Shown one piece after another: positions 1-10,004 of a DNA stretch of 35,839 bases (its first letter is position 1; each line of letters opens with the position of its first letter). Position numbers and translations under genes: made by a program. The notes beneath the pieces are model-generated. The model searched no databases, was not told the DNA's origin, and was given only the letters and a program-made list of their open reading frames with translations. The stretch is from a bacterium HR08 (GTDB lineage: Bacteria; Acidobacteriota; Blastocatellia; HR10). The stretch covers positions 1 to 35,839 of the forward strand of contig BEHK01000010.1 of assembly GCA_002898775.1 (NCBI GenBank), in the 5' to 3' direction.

Positions 1-1
1 T

Positions 2-97
2 CGCGCCCGTCGGGCCGAGATCCGCTACGCGCTCTCGAACTCCTTCGGCTTCGGCGGCACCAACGCCGCCTTGCTCTTCAAGCGGTACGAGGAATGA
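2..97 (+). CDS. fabF: 3-oxoacyl-ACP synthase II (FabF/KAS II), C-terminal fragment; 5' end outside window
   Basis: Frame 2 reads ...[24 protein letters not shown] ; [10 protein letters not shown] is the conserved C-terminal KAS motif. Confidence 0.85.
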   Translation, partial: RARRAEIRYALSNSFGFGGTNAALLFKRYEE

Positions 98-101
98 GCG
101 T

Positions 102-881
102 ATGAAGATCATCGTGTGCCTGAAGCAGGTCCCCAAGCGCGATCTCGCCTTACGCCTCAACGAGGCGGGGACGTGGATCGCAGAAGCCGATCTGAGCTGG
201 GAGATCAACGAGCCGGATGCTTATGCGCTCGAAGAGGCGTTGCGATTGAAAGAGCGCCTGGGGGGAGAGGTCATCGTGTGTTCGCTCGGACCGGCGCGCG
301 TCGAGCAAGCCCTGCGGGAGGCGCTCGCCAAAGGTGCGGATCGAGCGCTGCACCTGCTGGATCCGGCCTTCGAAGGGCTGGATGCGTTCAACACGGCGCG
401 CGTGCTTGCCGAAGCGTTGCGCCGCGAATCGTTCGATCTCATCCTCACGGGACTGCAATCGGACGACCACGGGTATGCGCAGACGGGCGTCATCTTGGCG
501 GAACTCCTCGGGCTCCCGCATGCGACGATCGTCATGCAGATCGAGGTGCTCGATGGCCGATTGAAGGTGAAGCGCGAGCTGGAGGCCGGATGGTTCCAAT
601 GGGTCGAGCTGCCGCTCCCCGCACTCCTGACGATCCAATCCGGGATCAATCAGCCGCGCTATGCGACGCTCAAAGGCATCATGGGCGCCAAGAAGAAGGA
701 GATCCGGCGCCTGGCGCTCGCCGACCTCGGCCTCTCGGCCCAAGAGCTGCGCAACAAGCAGGAACTGATGCGCGTCTTCTTCCCCACGAAGGCGAAGCGC
801 ACGGAGTTCCTCGAAGGCACGCCGGAGGAGATCGCTGCCCGACTCGTCGAGAAGTTGAGATACGAAGCGAAGGTCTTGTGA
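102..881 (+). CDS. etfB: Electron transfer flavoprotein subunit beta
   Basis: MKIIVCLKQVPKRD N-terminus and ETF-beta-like sequence throughout; followed by etfA. Confidence 0.95.
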   Translation: MKIIVCLKQVPKRDLALRLNEAGTWIAEADLSWEINEPDAYALEEALRLKERLGGEVIVCSLGPARVEQALREALAKGADRALHLLDPAFEGLDAFNTARVLAEALRRESFDLILTGLQSDDHGYAQTGVILAELLGLPHATIVMQIEVLDGRLKVKRELEAGWFQWVELPLPALLTIQSGINQPRYATLKGIMGAKKKEIRRLALADLGLSAQELRNKQELMRVFFPTKAKRTEFLEGTPEEIAARLVEKLRYEAKVL

Positions 882-894
882 GGAAGGAGCGGAC

Positions 895-1878
895 ATGAAG
901 ATTTTCGTCCTCGCTGAACATCGCGACGGTAAGCTCAATCGGGCGACCTGGGAGGTGATAGTGGCCGGGCAACACCTGGCCGCTCACTTGAAGGGATCGG
1001 TCTCGGCCGTTCTCCTGGGGCGCGACATCCGAGGACTGGCCGAAGAGCTGGCCGCGAAGCGGCTCCACGAGGTCCTGGTGGTCGAAGATGAACGATTGGC
1101 CGAATACACGCCTGACGGATATACGGCAGCGCTCATTGAGGTGATCCGTCAAGAGGCTCCCGCCTTCGTCCTTATGAGCCATACCTATCAAGCGCGCGAT
1201 TTCGCGCCGAAGCTGGCGGCGGCGCTCGGCAAAGCGCTGATCAGCGATTGCCTCGGATACCGCGTGGACGACGGAACGGTGATCTACACGCGGCCGATCT
1301 TTCAGGGGAAGATCCACGCCGATGTCCGATTCGCGGATGATCCCCCATATCTGGTCACCTTTCAAGCGGGGGCTTTTCGCGCGGATGAGATTGAAGCGGC
1401 CTCTGAGCCGGTCCCCATCCGCGCGATCCCGATTGATCTGAGTCCGGTGCCGATTCGGACGCGTCCGCTGGAGGTCTTTCGCGAGGCGAAGCAAGCCGTG
1501 GACCTCAGTTCAGCCGAGCGTATCGTCGCCGTCGGGCGCGGCATCAAGAGCGAGGAGAACTTGGCCCTGATCCGTCAGCTCGCCGAGGCCCTCAATGCGG
1601 AGATCGGAGCCTCGCGCCCCGTGTGCGACAGCGGATGGCTCCCGATGGATCGTCAGATCGGCAGCTCCGGCCAGACGGTCTCGCCCAAGCTCTATCTGGC
1701 TATCGGCATTTCCGGCGCGATCCAGCATGTCGTCGGGATGAAGGGTTCGCGCACCATCGTCGCCATCAATAAGGATCCGGAAGCGCCGATCTTCGATATC
1801 GCCGATTATGGGATCGTCGGCGACCTCTTCGAGATCGTCCCCGCGCTCATCAAGGCGCTGAAGCAGCTCAGGGAATGA
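895..1878 (+). CDS. etfA: Electron transfer flavoprotein subunit alpha
   Basis: C-terminal FAD-binding region [61 protein letters not shown] is diagnostic. Confidence 0.96.
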   Translation: MKIFVLAEHRDGKLNRATWEVIVAGQHLAAHLKGSVSAVLLGRDIRGLAEELAAKRLHEVLVVEDERLAEYTPDGYTAALIEVIRQEAPAFVLMSHTYQARDFAPKLAAALGKALISDCLGYRVDDGTVIYTRPIFQGKIHADVRFADDPPYLVTFQAGAFRADEIEAASEPVPIRAIPIDLSPVPIRTRPLEVFREAKQAVDLSSAERIVAVGRGIKSEENLALIRQLAEALNAEIGASRPVCDSGWLPMDRQIGSSGQTVSPKLYLAIGISGAIQHVVGMKGSRTIVAINKDPEAPIFDIADYGIVGDLFEIVPALIKALKQLRE

Positions 1879-1895
1879 TTCCACGGCCGAAGCGG

Positions 1896-2015
1896 CGCCT
1901 TCAGGGCCTTCTCGGCCGCCTGCTGCGCCTGAAAGCACTCACAGCCTCTGCTATCCCGCACGGCCTTCAGGTCGCGTCGCGCCCGCGCCCACCCATCCGC
2001 ATGACGCCGCGCCAT
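1896..2015 (-). pseudogene. Decayed/truncated HEPN-domain protein remnant
   Basis: Minus-strand reading MARRHADGWARARRDLKAVRDSRGCECFQAQQAAEKALKA resembles the HEPN core (xDWLxxARRDLxAARDSxxxGxYEWACFxAQQAAEKALKAL) with an apparent short deletion before ECFQAQQ and loss of the C-terminal half. Confidence 0.6.
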
Positions 2016-2116
2016 GTGCCCGCCCCGGCGTCTCCCGCAGCCGGACAATGAAAAGCAAATCGGCGAAACGCGCCCGACACGCCCTCGGTCGGGCGCACAG
2101 CGCACCCTCCGTTTGG

Positions 2117-2122
2117 TATAAT
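2117..2122 (+). promoter_or_regulatory. Candidate -10 element (TATAAT) upstream of the small ORF at 2161
   Basis: Exact TATAAT 39 nt upstream of the ATG at 2161; no convincing -35 hexamer seen at the expected spacing. Confidence 0.4.
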
Positions 2123-2160
2123 TGCTTCTGACACCATGGACATGAGAGGAGGTGGCGGAG

Positions 2161-2376
2161 ATGAGAGGATGCGCCTGGGGGGTCTTCCCCTTCGGATTCG
2201 GCTTTTACATGGACTGGAAGGATCTCGAGGACTTCTGGCTCTTCGGCCGCCGCTTCTACACGCGCCGGGAGAAGATCGAGTATCTGAAACGGCTTAAAGA
2301 GAAGCTGGAGCGAGAGCTGCAAGGGATCGAGGAGCGCATTCGGGACCTGGAGGCCCAGGAGGCGGCGTCCCGATGA
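2161..2376 (+). CDS. Small protein: aromatic/Gly-rich N-terminus plus coiled coil
   Basis: Good Shine-Dalgarno (aggaggtgg) just upstream of ATG 2161; protein MRGCAWGVFPFGFGFYMDWKDLEDFWLFGRRFYTRREKIEYLKRLKEKLERELQGIEERIRDLEAQEAASR. Confidence 0.65.
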   Translation: MRGCAWGVFPFGFGFYMDWKDLEDFWLFGRRFYTRREKIEYLKRLKEKLERELQGIEERIRDLEAQEAASR

Positions 2377-2401
2377 TCTCTCGGTACGAGAGAGCGGCCG
2401 A

Positions 2402-3160
2402 ATGAGCCGTGAGAAGCCTCGCCTTCTCCTCCATCCTCCCTTGCGGTCTCTGGACGATGCCCACCTGCACCGTCGCGTCTATGAGTTCGCCGACCTCTCG
2501 TCCTACTCGTTTTGGGAGCGGTGGAGCATCCGGGCACTCGGCGTGCTCGGCTACTGGTGGATCGCCGCCTTCGGGCGCACGATTCGATGGACGGTCGTGG
2601 ATGAGCGGTACTATGAAGAGATTCGCCGCGCGGGCAAACGCATCATCTACGCGTTCTGGCATAATCGCATCTTCCTGGCGACGTGGTTCTGGCGGCACCG
2701 GGGCATCGTCGTGATGACGAGCCAGAGCTTCGACGGCGAGTACATCGCGCGATTCATTCAGCGATTCGGATATGGAGCGGCGCGGGGATCGTCCACCCGA
2801 GGCGGGAATCGCGCGCTGCTTCTGATGGCCGCGTGCCTCCATCGCGGTCTTGATGTCGCGTTCACCATTGATGGGCCACGCGGGCCGGTGTATGTGGCCA
2901 AACCAGGCGCCGTGATGCTCGCCAAGCTGACGGGTCAGGCCATCTTGCCCTTTCACATCTCGGCCGAATCGTTTTGGGAGCTGCCGAGTTGGGACCGCTT
3001 CCAAATCCCCAAACCCTTCACACGGGCGGTCGTTCTGCTGGGACCACCGATCACGGTTCCCGCGGATGCCGATGAAGCGCTCCTTGCGCGGAAACGCGCC
3101 CAATTGCAGGCCACACTCGATGCGCTCCGCGAGCGGGGCGACCGATGGTTCCAAGCGTGA
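2402..3160 (+). CDS. DUF374-type lysophospholipid acyltransferase family protein
   Basis: AFWHNRIFL..., MTSQSFDGEYIARFIQRFGYGAARGSSTRGGNRALL, FTIDGPRGPVYVAKPGAVMLAKLTGQAILP are typical of the family. Confidence 0.88.
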   Translation: MSREKPRLLLHPPLRSLDDAHLHRRVYEFADLSSYSFWERWSIRALGVLGYWWIAAFGRTIRWTVVDERYYEEIRRAGKRIIYAFWHNRIFLATWFWRHRGIVVMTSQSFDGEYIARFIQRFGYGAARGSSTRGGNRALLLMAACLHRGLDVAFTIDGPRGPVYVAKPGAVMLAKLTGQAILPFHISAESFWELPSWDRFQIPKPFTRAVVLLGPPITVPADADEALLARKRAQLQATLDALRERGDRWFQA

Positions 3161-3172
3161 GCTCCGACCCCC

Positions 3173-5089
3173 TCACAAGATGATGCGCTCGTTGCCCACG
3201 CGGCGCGTGACGTGTTGGCGATCGAGGTATTCGAGGAGAGGAATGGCATACTTGCGCGACACCCCCGTCAGCTCTTTGAACGTGCCCACATCGAGCCGCT
3301 CGCTGATGGCCTTCCGCGCGCGCACGCGTTCGATAAGCGCGCGAAGGGCTTCAGCCGCGAAGGTGTGCTCGCCCACGCGTACGAGCGCTCCTCGATGAAG
3401 GAGTCGGTGATAGAGCTTGCGCGCCTTCTCGGGATCGAGCTGAAAGTGAGCGATCACCTCTTCCAGGACCGGAGGCTGCCACCCGGCTTGCTCAAAAGCC
3501 TCGAGAAGCTTCCGCTCGATCTCCGCCTCTTCGTCCGAGAGCTGCACGACATGCGTCGCCAAGCGCACCCATTCGCGCTCGGCTCGAAATTCGGGCTCCT
3601 GACACAGTCGCGCCAGAAGCTCTGAGATGACGGACTCCGGGATCTCGCGCGGGAGAAGCGCGCGCGCGTCGCGGCGCGGCATCCCGGGATCCAATGGGTG
3701 CTCGCGATGGAACGCCGCGAGCGCATGCCTGAGCTTCCCCCGCATCGCCTCATAAGCAGCGCGCGACAGGAAATGGCGCGGGGTGCTCGCGATCTCAACG
3801 AGGCGTCCCGCCGCGACGTGGGCGCGCAGAGCGTCTTCGAGCTGAATCGCCGTCAAATCCGTGCGCGCGGCGAGTTCAGGATAACTCCGCCCCCGTTCCC
3901 CGGCCATCTCCACCCAGAGCGCGAGCCGCTCTCGCGCATCCGCGGCCTCCAACCGGAGCCGCGTGGTGATGACCGCTTCTCTCCCTTCGACCGCCGGGCG
4001 AAAGGCCCGGTGCTTCTCCGGCAAAGCATCGAGAATCTCCCCCCCGCCGATGGTGAGCGGCGGCGAATAGCGTCGAACGATGAAACGATCGCCAGGCAGC
4101 GCGAACGTGGGTGTCTCCAAGCGAAATTGAACGAGGCCGGACTCGCCGGGCCGCAGCTCCGCGCGATCCAGCAGGACGACGCGCGCCAGGATCTCGGCCG
4201 TCCCCACATGAAGTCGAAGCCGCGCGCGCGTCTGCAGCGCCTGAGGTGCCGTGGGGAGCAACTCCAGACGGGCGTCAATCAGCGAGGTGGGGACGAAGCG
4301 ACGGCTCGCGACGACGACCTGACCGCGCTCGAGCTCTTCGACAGCGACCCCGTGCAGATTCATCGCCGTCCGTTCTCCGGCCACGGCGACGGAGACGGAG
4401 TGCCCATGCACCTGAAGGCCGCGAATCAGCGCGCGACGCTGGAGGGGGAGGATGTCCACCTCATCGCCCACGGCGAACTGCCCGGCGATCAGCGTCCCCG
4501 TCACGACGGTCCCGAAGCCCTTCACCGTGAAGACGCGATCAATGGGCAAGCGCGGGACGGCTTCGCGTCGCTTCTCGGTGACCGTCGCGGCCACGCGCGC
4601 GAGCGCGTCCTTCAACGCCTCGATCCCTTCCCCGGTGCGCGCGCTGACCCGGACGATGGGTGCTCCCTCCAGAAACGATCCGGCCACGAGCTCGCGCACC
4701 TCCGCCTCGACCAGCTCGAGCATCTCCGCGTCCACCAGATCCGCCTTAGTGATGGCGATCAGCCCGGATTTCACGCGCAAGAGCCGACAGATGTCGAAAT
4801 GCTCGCGCGTCTGCGGCATCACCGATTCATCGGCCGCGACGACCAGCAACACCAGGTCAATCCCATGTGCGCCCGCGAGCATGTTCTTCACGAAGCGCTC
4901 ATGCCCGGGAACATCCACGAATCCGAAGCGCGTCTCCCCGAGCGTGAGGAAGGCGAAGCCGATGTCAATCGTGATCCCTCGCTCCTTCTCCTCCTTCAGC
5001 CGATCCGTATCAATGCCGGTCAGCGCCTTCACCAAAGCCGTCTTGCCGTGATCAATGTGACCGGCGGTGCCGACGATGATATGCCGCAT
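3173..5089 (-). CDS. selB: Selenocysteine-specific translation elongation factor SelB
   Basis: [41 protein letters not shown]-domain and C-terminal winged-helix signature [35 protein letters not shown]. Confidence 0.95.
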   Translation of the reverse strand: MRHIIVGTAGHIDHGKTALVKALTGIDTDRLKEEKERGITIDIGFAFLTLGETRFGFVDVPGHERFVKNMLAGAHGIDLVLLVVAADESVMPQTREHFDICRLLRVKSGLIAITKADLVDAEMLELVEAEVRELVAGSFLEGAPIVRVSARTGEGIEALKDALARVAATVTEKRREAVPRLPIDRVFTVKGFGTVVTGTLIAGQFAVGDEVDILPLQRRALIRGLQVHGHSVSVAVAGERTAMNLHGVAVEELERGQVVVASRRFVPTSLIDARLELLPTAPQALQTRARLRLHVGTAEILARVVLLDRAELRPGESGLVQFRLETPTFALPGDRFIVRRYSPPLTIGGGEILDALPEKHRAFRPAVEGREAVITTRLRLEAADARERLALWVEMAGERGRSYPELAARTDLTAIQLEDALRAHVAAGRLVEIASTPRHFLSRAAYEAMRGKLRHALAAFHREHPLDPGMPRRDARALLPREIPESVISELLARLCQEPEFRAEREWVRLATHVVQLSDEEAEIERKLLEAFEQAGWQPPVLEEVIAHFQLDPEKARKLYHRLLHRGALVRVGEHTFAAEALRALIERVRARKAISERLDVGTFKELTGVSRKYAIPLLEYLDRQHVTRRVGNERIIL

Positions 5090-5153
5090 CGCTGCCGCCC
5101 TCCCACGATCTCCGTTCCATCCCTCGCGGACGCGCGACGTTCGCCCGGAGGCG

Positions 5154-6017
5154 CTACGGCCTCTCGGGCTTCCGCTCTCCGGGTCTCCCCGCAGGCTTCC
5201 CGCTCTTCCCTTTCTCCTCGGGTTCCGGCTCGATGTCGCCGATCTCGATCTTCCCGCTGAATCGGCGATAGTTCGTGTAGCGAATCACCATGCGGACGCG
5301 AACGGAACGTCCCGGGAAATCCAAGACGTCGTCCGCGTAGGTGTAGGTCGGGAACCACAGCTTGTCCTCGATGTTCTCCCGATAGGTCTCAAACCGCGGG
5401 AACTTATTCTCCCGATCCTCGGGCAAGCCTTTGCCCTGGACCTTCACGATCATCAGGTCCACCGTATCCACCCAGATGCGTCCCTGGAAGTATCGCTCGT
5501 GCATCTTCTTCGGATCGGGCGGACGTCGAGGGCGAACATCGAAGACGTAGGTGTCGATCTCATCAATGCGCTCGCGTCCGACATAGGTGACGACGTATTT
5601 GGGGAGGTCCTCCAGCCCCAGCGCGAACGGCTGAATCCCGGCGAAATCGGCGAAATCGTATTGCGTGACGACGATCTCGCGGAGTGTGGGAACGGGGAAG
5701 TAGAGGATGCGCTCCTCTCGCTCGCCCCGATCGTTCACGATGATCTCGGAGACGCGCCGGAATTCCCCCGTCACGAGATCGCGTGGCCCGAGCGTTTGAA
5801 TGGTGATGTCCTGTCGGAAGAGGAAATTCTTGAACTCCTGGCGCAAGCGGCTCTCGTTCTCGGCGAACTTTCGGATGATCTCCTCAACGGGGACCCCATC
5901 CACGGTTTGCGTGGCGCCGACCGATTGACCGACGGCGCGCATCGGGGTGGAGAGGGATCCGAGGAGCAGGAGGAGGACCCACGCGCCGTGAGCCGTCCGA
6001 TGTCGCCGCATAGGCAT
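5154..6017 (-). CDS. Secreted, outer membrane lipoprotein-sorting-like protein (hypothetical)
   Basis: Signal peptide (AHGAWVLLLLLGSLSTPMRAVGQ), YFQGRIWVDTVDLMIVKVQGK...PRFETYRENIEDKLWFPTYTYADD resembles LolA/LolB-fold 'lipoprotein sorting' proteins; start is approximate (MPMRRHR within the longer ORF). Confidence 0.65.
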   Translation of the reverse strand: MPMRRHRTAHGAWVLLLLLGSLSTPMRAVGQSVGATQTVDGVPVEEIIRKFAENESRLRQEFKNFLFRQDITIQTLGPRDLVTGEFRRVSEIIVNDRGEREERILYFPVPTLREIVVTQYDFADFAGIQPFALGLEDLPKYVVTYVGRERIDEIDTYVFDVRPRRPPDPKKMHERYFQGRIWVDTVDLMIVKVQGKGLPEDRENKFPRFETYRENIEDKLWFPTYTYADDVLDFPGRSVRVRMVIRYTNYRRFSGKIEIGDIEPEPEEKGKSGKPAGRPGERKPERP

Positions 6018-6131
6018 CGCGTCACCTCGCACGCTTTCTATTTTACCGAACTCAAGGCGATGTTCGCACATGGCCGCCACCGCACAGGACAGATGCGCCC
6101 GTTGGATGGGGCGCTGCCTCCTGCGCCCAGC

Positions 6132-7112
6132 TCACCCGCGCCCTTCCCAGGCTTCGCGCAACGCCTCGCCGATGACGTGGAAGCAGAAGAGGACGAGCAC
6201 CATGGTCCCGGCCGGGAAGATGAACAGCCAGGGCGCAACGCTCATCGCCTCGACGCCATCGTGGACGAGCGTTCCCCAGCTCGCCTGCGGCGCTTGAATG
6301 CCCAAGCCGAGGAAGCTGATGAAGGCCTCTTGCAGCATGACCGAAGGGATGGTGAGCACCGTGTAGGCGAGGATCGGCCCGCTCGCATTCGGGATGAGGT
6401 GGCGGAAGAGGATATGCCACGTTCCGGCTCCGGCCGCGCGCGCGGCTTCGACGAAGAGCTCATTCTTGAGCGCCAGGACCTGCCCGCGCACGATTCGCGC
6501 TAGCGTCAGCCAGGAGACAGCTCCCAGGGCGACGAAGAGTAGGACCATGCGCACACCCGGGCCCCGCAGCCACTCAGCCCACGCCCCCTCCGGATGCCAT
6601 CGGAGGAGACGGATCAGGGGATCCACGACCTCCGGCTCCGCAAAGAGCGCCATGAGCACGAGCACGAGGAAGAGGTAGGGGAGCGAGAACAACAGATCAA
6701 CCACGCGCATCATCACGTCGTCCACGCGCCCGCCGAGGTATCCGGAGAGGGCGCCGTAGAGGGTGCCGATCACAGTCGAGAGCACCGTGGCGACCAGCGC
6801 CACGAGCAGGGAGATGCGTCCGCCATAGAGGAGGCGCGCCAGGAGATCGCGCCCCAAGATGTCCGTCCCCAGATAATGTCCATTCGAGAGGCTCGGGGGG
6901 GAGAGCCCCAGGTCCAGATCGGTCTGATCGTATCCGTAGGAGAGCCACATCGGGCCGATCACGACGGCGGCACTGATGAGGGCGAGGATTCCGATCGCCA
7001 GAAGAACCGAGGGACGTTGAAGCGGCGCCCTCGTTCTGACCGACGACGGCTCCTCCCCATCTTGCCGATGCTCGCGGCAAACGGATTGTTCTCGATTCAT
7101 GAGGGCGTTCAT
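6132..7112 (-). CDS. Peptide/oligopeptide ABC transporter permease, OppC/DppC type
   Basis: YLGTDILGRDLLARLLYGGRISLLVALVATVLSTVIGTLYGALSGYLGG and EAARAAGAGTWHILFRHLIPN (EAA motif); start ATG overlaps the upstream permease stop (ATGA). Confidence 0.92.
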   Translation of the reverse strand: MNALMNREQSVCREHRQDGEEPSSVRTRAPLQRPSVLLAIGILALISAAVVIGPMWLSYGYDQTDLDLGLSPPSLSNGHYLGTDILGRDLLARLLYGGRISLLVALVATVLSTVIGTLYGALSGYLGGRVDDVMMRVVDLLFSLPYLFLVLVLMALFAEPEVVDPLIRLLRWHPEGAWAEWLRGPGVRMVLLFVALGAVSWLTLARIVRGQVLALKNELFVEAARAAGAGTWHILFRHLIPNASGPILAYTVLTIPSVMLQEAFISFLGLGIQAPQASWGTLVHDGVEAMSVAPWLFIFPAGTMVLVLFCFHVIGEALREAWEGRG

Positions 7113-8026
7113 CTGAAGGTGACGCGCGGATCCAGGCGCGCCATCGCGATGTCCGCCACCAGATTGAGCACGATGAGTAAGACCGACGTGAGTGAGACGA
7201 TCCCCAGGATCAACGTATAATCGCGATTGAGCGCGGCCTGGACGAAGAAATGGCCGAGCCCCGGGATGGCGAAGATCTTCTCGATGACGACGGTTCCCGC
7301 CAACAGGAACGCCAGTGAGGGACCGGTGAACGAGAGCACGGGCAGCAGGGCCGGACGCAAGGCGTGCCGCAGAAGGATCGTGCGTGGGCGAAGCCCCTTG
7401 GCGCGAGCCGTTCGGATATAGTCCTGCGCGAGCGCCTGTTGCAACCCGCTCTGTGTCAGGCGCGCGATATAGGCGATATAGGCCGCCGAGAGCGTGAGCA
7501 CGGGCAGCACCAGATGGCGCCCTTCTCCCCATCCGGCCGGGGGAACCCAGTAGAGCGTCAGACTGAAGAGTAGGACCAGGAGCGGCCCGAGCACGAAATT
7601 CGGCGTGCTCACGCCGAAGACGGCCAACCCCATCAGCGCGCGCACCCACACGGCTCTCGGTCGAAGAGCCGCCCCCATGCCGAGCGGTATACCGATGCCC
7701 AGAGCCAACGCATAAGCCGCAAAGCCGATCGGCGCGGAGACGCGAAGGCCGCGCCACAGGAGCTCGCGCACCGTCACCGCGGGATACCGATACGAAGGAC
7801 CGAAATCCAGACGCGCGAGCCCCCGCAGGTAGTTCACGTATTGCACATGCCAGGGTTGATCCAAACCATAATGGCGATCCAGATGCGCCTCGATCTCCGC
7901 CGGGAGGGCGCGCTCCCGACGAAAGGGCTTCCCCGGAGCCCACCGCACCAGGAAGAACGTGAGCGTGAGAATGAGCCACAGCAGCGGAAGGGCGAACAGA
8001 AGACGCTTGAGGACGTACCGGCCCAT
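7109..8026 (-). CDS. Peptide/oligopeptide ABC transporter permease, OppB/DppB type
   Basis: MGRYVLKRLLFALPLLWLILTLTFFLVRWAPGKPF; DYIRTARAKGLRPRTILLRHALRPALLPVL. Confidence 0.93.
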   Translation of the reverse strand: MGRYVLKRLLFALPLLWLILTLTFFLVRWAPGKPFRRERALPAEIEAHLDRHYGLDQPWHVQYVNYLRGLARLDFGPSYRYPAVTVRELLWRGLRVSAPIGFAAYALALGIGIPLGMGAALRPRAVWVRALMGLAVFGVSTPNFVLGPLLVLLFSLTLYWVPPAGWGEGRHLVLPVLTLSAAYIAYIARLTQSGLQQALAQDYIRTARAKGLRPRTILLRHALRPALLPVLSFTGPSLAFLLAGTVVIEKIFAIPGLGHFFVQAALNRDYTLILGIVSLTSVLLIVLNLVADIAMARLDPRVTFR

Positions 8027-8027
8027 A

Positions 8028-9836
8028 TCATCGCGCCCGAGTGACGGCCTGGAGATCGAACGCCGTCGCCGTCCTCTCCACGACGACGAACTTCAAAGGA
8101 TGCCGATCGAGGATGTTCGCATGCCATCCTCGAACATACGGTTTGCGAAGGAAGCTCGCCACCGAGCTGTAAATGGGGATGATCGGCATATCCTCGAGCA
8201 GGACGTGCTCGGCGCGCGCCAAAAGCGCCATCCGCCGACGCGCATCCGGTTCAGCATTAGCCTGCTGGACAAGGCGATCGTAGTCCGGATTCCTCCATCC
8301 GGTGGGATTGTTCGGGCTCGTCGAGAGCATGGAATCGAGGAAGCTCGCCGGATCACTGAAATCGGCCGAGAAGCTCCGTCGCGCGAGGTCGAAGTCTCCA
8401 AGCCGCACGGTCTCCAGATAGACTTGCCACTCCTGAGCGATCAACTCGATGCGAATCTGGGGGAAGACGCGCCGCCACTCAGCCTGAAGCGCTTCGGCGA
8501 TCTGCGCATGCAGCGCGCCAGCGTTATAGAGATAGCGCAGGCGAAGGCCGCGTCCCTCCGGGTATCCGGCGGCGGCCAAGAGCCGCCGCGCTTGTTCCGG
8601 ATCATACGCCACGCCCTTCGGGCGCGGATAGAGGCCGTGGAAATCCGAAGGGGTGAACGCCCCCAAGGGCTGCTGTCCGGCCGCGAGCAATCGCCGACAG
8701 AGGCGCTCCCGATCAATAGCCAGCGCCAGCGCGCGCCGCACCCGCCCATCGTCCAGCGGTGGACGACGCACGTTCACCAGCAGGAAATAGCTCAGCAGAT
8801 ATGGTCCGGAGACGTAGTCTCGCGTCCGGCGTAAGAGGCGCAGCGCATAGGGAGGCAAGAGCCCGCTCACCAGGACGTCCACTTCACCCCCCTTGTAGAG
8901 ATTCAACAACGTCGTCGCCTCATCATAGGGATAGAAGATCACGCGCTCCAGTCGCACCCGCGCGGCATCCCAATAGAGAGGATTCTTCTCCAAGACAACG
9001 CGACGTCCCGGCGTGAACTCCACAAGTCGGAAGGGCCCATTGCTCACGATATGCTCCGGGCGCGTCCACGCGCGCCCATGCCGTTCGACGGCCTCGCGGG
9101 GGACCGGCCGATAGATACCGAGGCTGGTGAGCTTGAGGAAGAAGGCCGTGGGGACCTCCGTCTCCACCTCAAGCGTATGCTCATCGAGGGCGCGCACCCC
9201 GACGTCTTCGGCCCGCAACGATACGGCCTCCCACACGAAGCCCTCCAGGCGACGACGGAGCCGCTGAAGGCGAGGCTCGGCGTCTGACCCCTCGCCGCGT
9301 CGGATTCGATCCGCCTCCTCGGCCGTGAGCAGAAGATCGCGCCCGAATTCGTCCCGGAGGAATCGCCCGGTCCGCCGATCCCGAACCTTGAGCTTCCCCG
9401 TGTTATAGGCCTCAGCGTTCTTGATGTAGTAGAGCAGATAGGCATTGGGCGAGGCCGTCTCTGGCGCCAGGGCGCGACGCCAGGAGTACACGAAATCCCA
9501 AGCCGTCACCGGACGTCCAGTGCTCCATCGGGCCGCACGCCGCAGATGGAACCGAAACCGCATGGCGCGCGCGTCCACCTCCCACGCTTCGGCAACGGCC
9601 GGAATCGGTTCCAGCGTCACCGGGTCATATTCGGTCAGGCCCTCGAAGAGATTGATCAAAATCTGCTCCTCGACGCTCCCCGGGGCCCGATGCGGATCGA
9701 GCGACGCCGGATCGGCGCCGTTGCCCACGCGGAGGACGGCTTCCTCAGGCGGCTCGATCTTCCCGAAGTACGCGGCCGGAGGCGCACATGCGCTCAGCAG
9801 CAGCAACCCGACGGTTATAGACGCAAGCCGCTCCAT
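8028..9836 (-). CDS. Peptide/oligopeptide ABC transporter substrate-binding lipoprotein, OppA type
   Basis: Lipobox LLLLSACAPP; LRVGNGADPASLDPHRAPGSVEEQILINLFEGLTEYDP; WSTGRPVTAWDFVYSWRRAL typical of SBP family 5. Confidence 0.93.
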   Translation of the reverse strand: MERLASITVGLLLLSACAPPAAYFGKIEPPEEAVLRVGNGADPASLDPHRAPGSVEEQILINLFEGLTEYDPVTLEPIPAVAEAWEVDARAMRFRFHLRRAARWSTGRPVTAWDFVYSWRRALAPETASPNAYLLYYIKNAEAYNTGKLKVRDRRTGRFLRDEFGRDLLLTAEEADRIRRGEGSDAEPRLQRLRRRLEGFVWEAVSLRAEDVGVRALDEHTLEVETEVPTAFFLKLTSLGIYRPVPREAVERHGRAWTRPEHIVSNGPFRLVEFTPGRRVVLEKNPLYWDAARVRLERVIFYPYDEATTLLNLYKGGEVDVLVSGLLPPYALRLLRRTRDYVSGPYLLSYFLLVNVRRPPLDDGRVRRALALAIDRERLCRRLLAAGQQPLGAFTPSDFHGLYPRPKGVAYDPEQARRLLAAAGYPEGRGLRLRYLYNAGALHAQIAEALQAEWRRVFPQIRIELIAQEWQVYLETVRLGDFDLARRSFSADFSDPASFLDSMLSTSPNNPTGWRNPDYDRLVQQANAEPDARRRMALLARAEHVLLEDMPIIPIYSSVASFLRKPYVRGWHANILDRHPLKFVVVERTATAFDLQAVTRAR

Positions 9837-9858
9837 ACCTGGCGCCAAGGAGCAGTAA

Positions 9859-9887
9859 ACCTTATCACGCGCGGCAGAGCGGGACAA
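9859..9887 (-). promoter_or_regulatory. Candidate sigma70-type promoter for the oppABC operon
   Basis: Minus strand TTGTCC - 17 bp - TAAGGT just upstream of the oppA ATG at 9836. Confidence 0.35.
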
Positions 9888-9921
9888 GAGCGCACGCCCC
9901 AGCTCATCCTCACTTTGTCGC

Positions 9922-9950
9922 TTTACTTCCGGTCGGTTCTGTGCTAGCCT
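9922..9950 (+). promoter_or_regulatory. Candidate sigma70-type promoter for rpsO
   Basis: TTTACT - 17 bp - TAGCCT in the divergent oppA/rpsO spacer. Confidence 0.35.
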
Positions 9951-10004
9951 AATCTAACTTGAAGAGGAAGAAAAACTTGAGTGCGAGGGAGGCACGCATC
10001 GCCT

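Noticed and set aside
3698-5260. 520-aa plus-strand ORF antisense to selB
   Set aside because: Shadow ORF; selB on the minus strand explains the region.
7113-7979. N-terminal ~290 aa of the 615-aa ORF 6132..7979
   Set aside because: Out of frame with and fully overlapping the OppB gene; only the part from ATG 7112 is real OppC.
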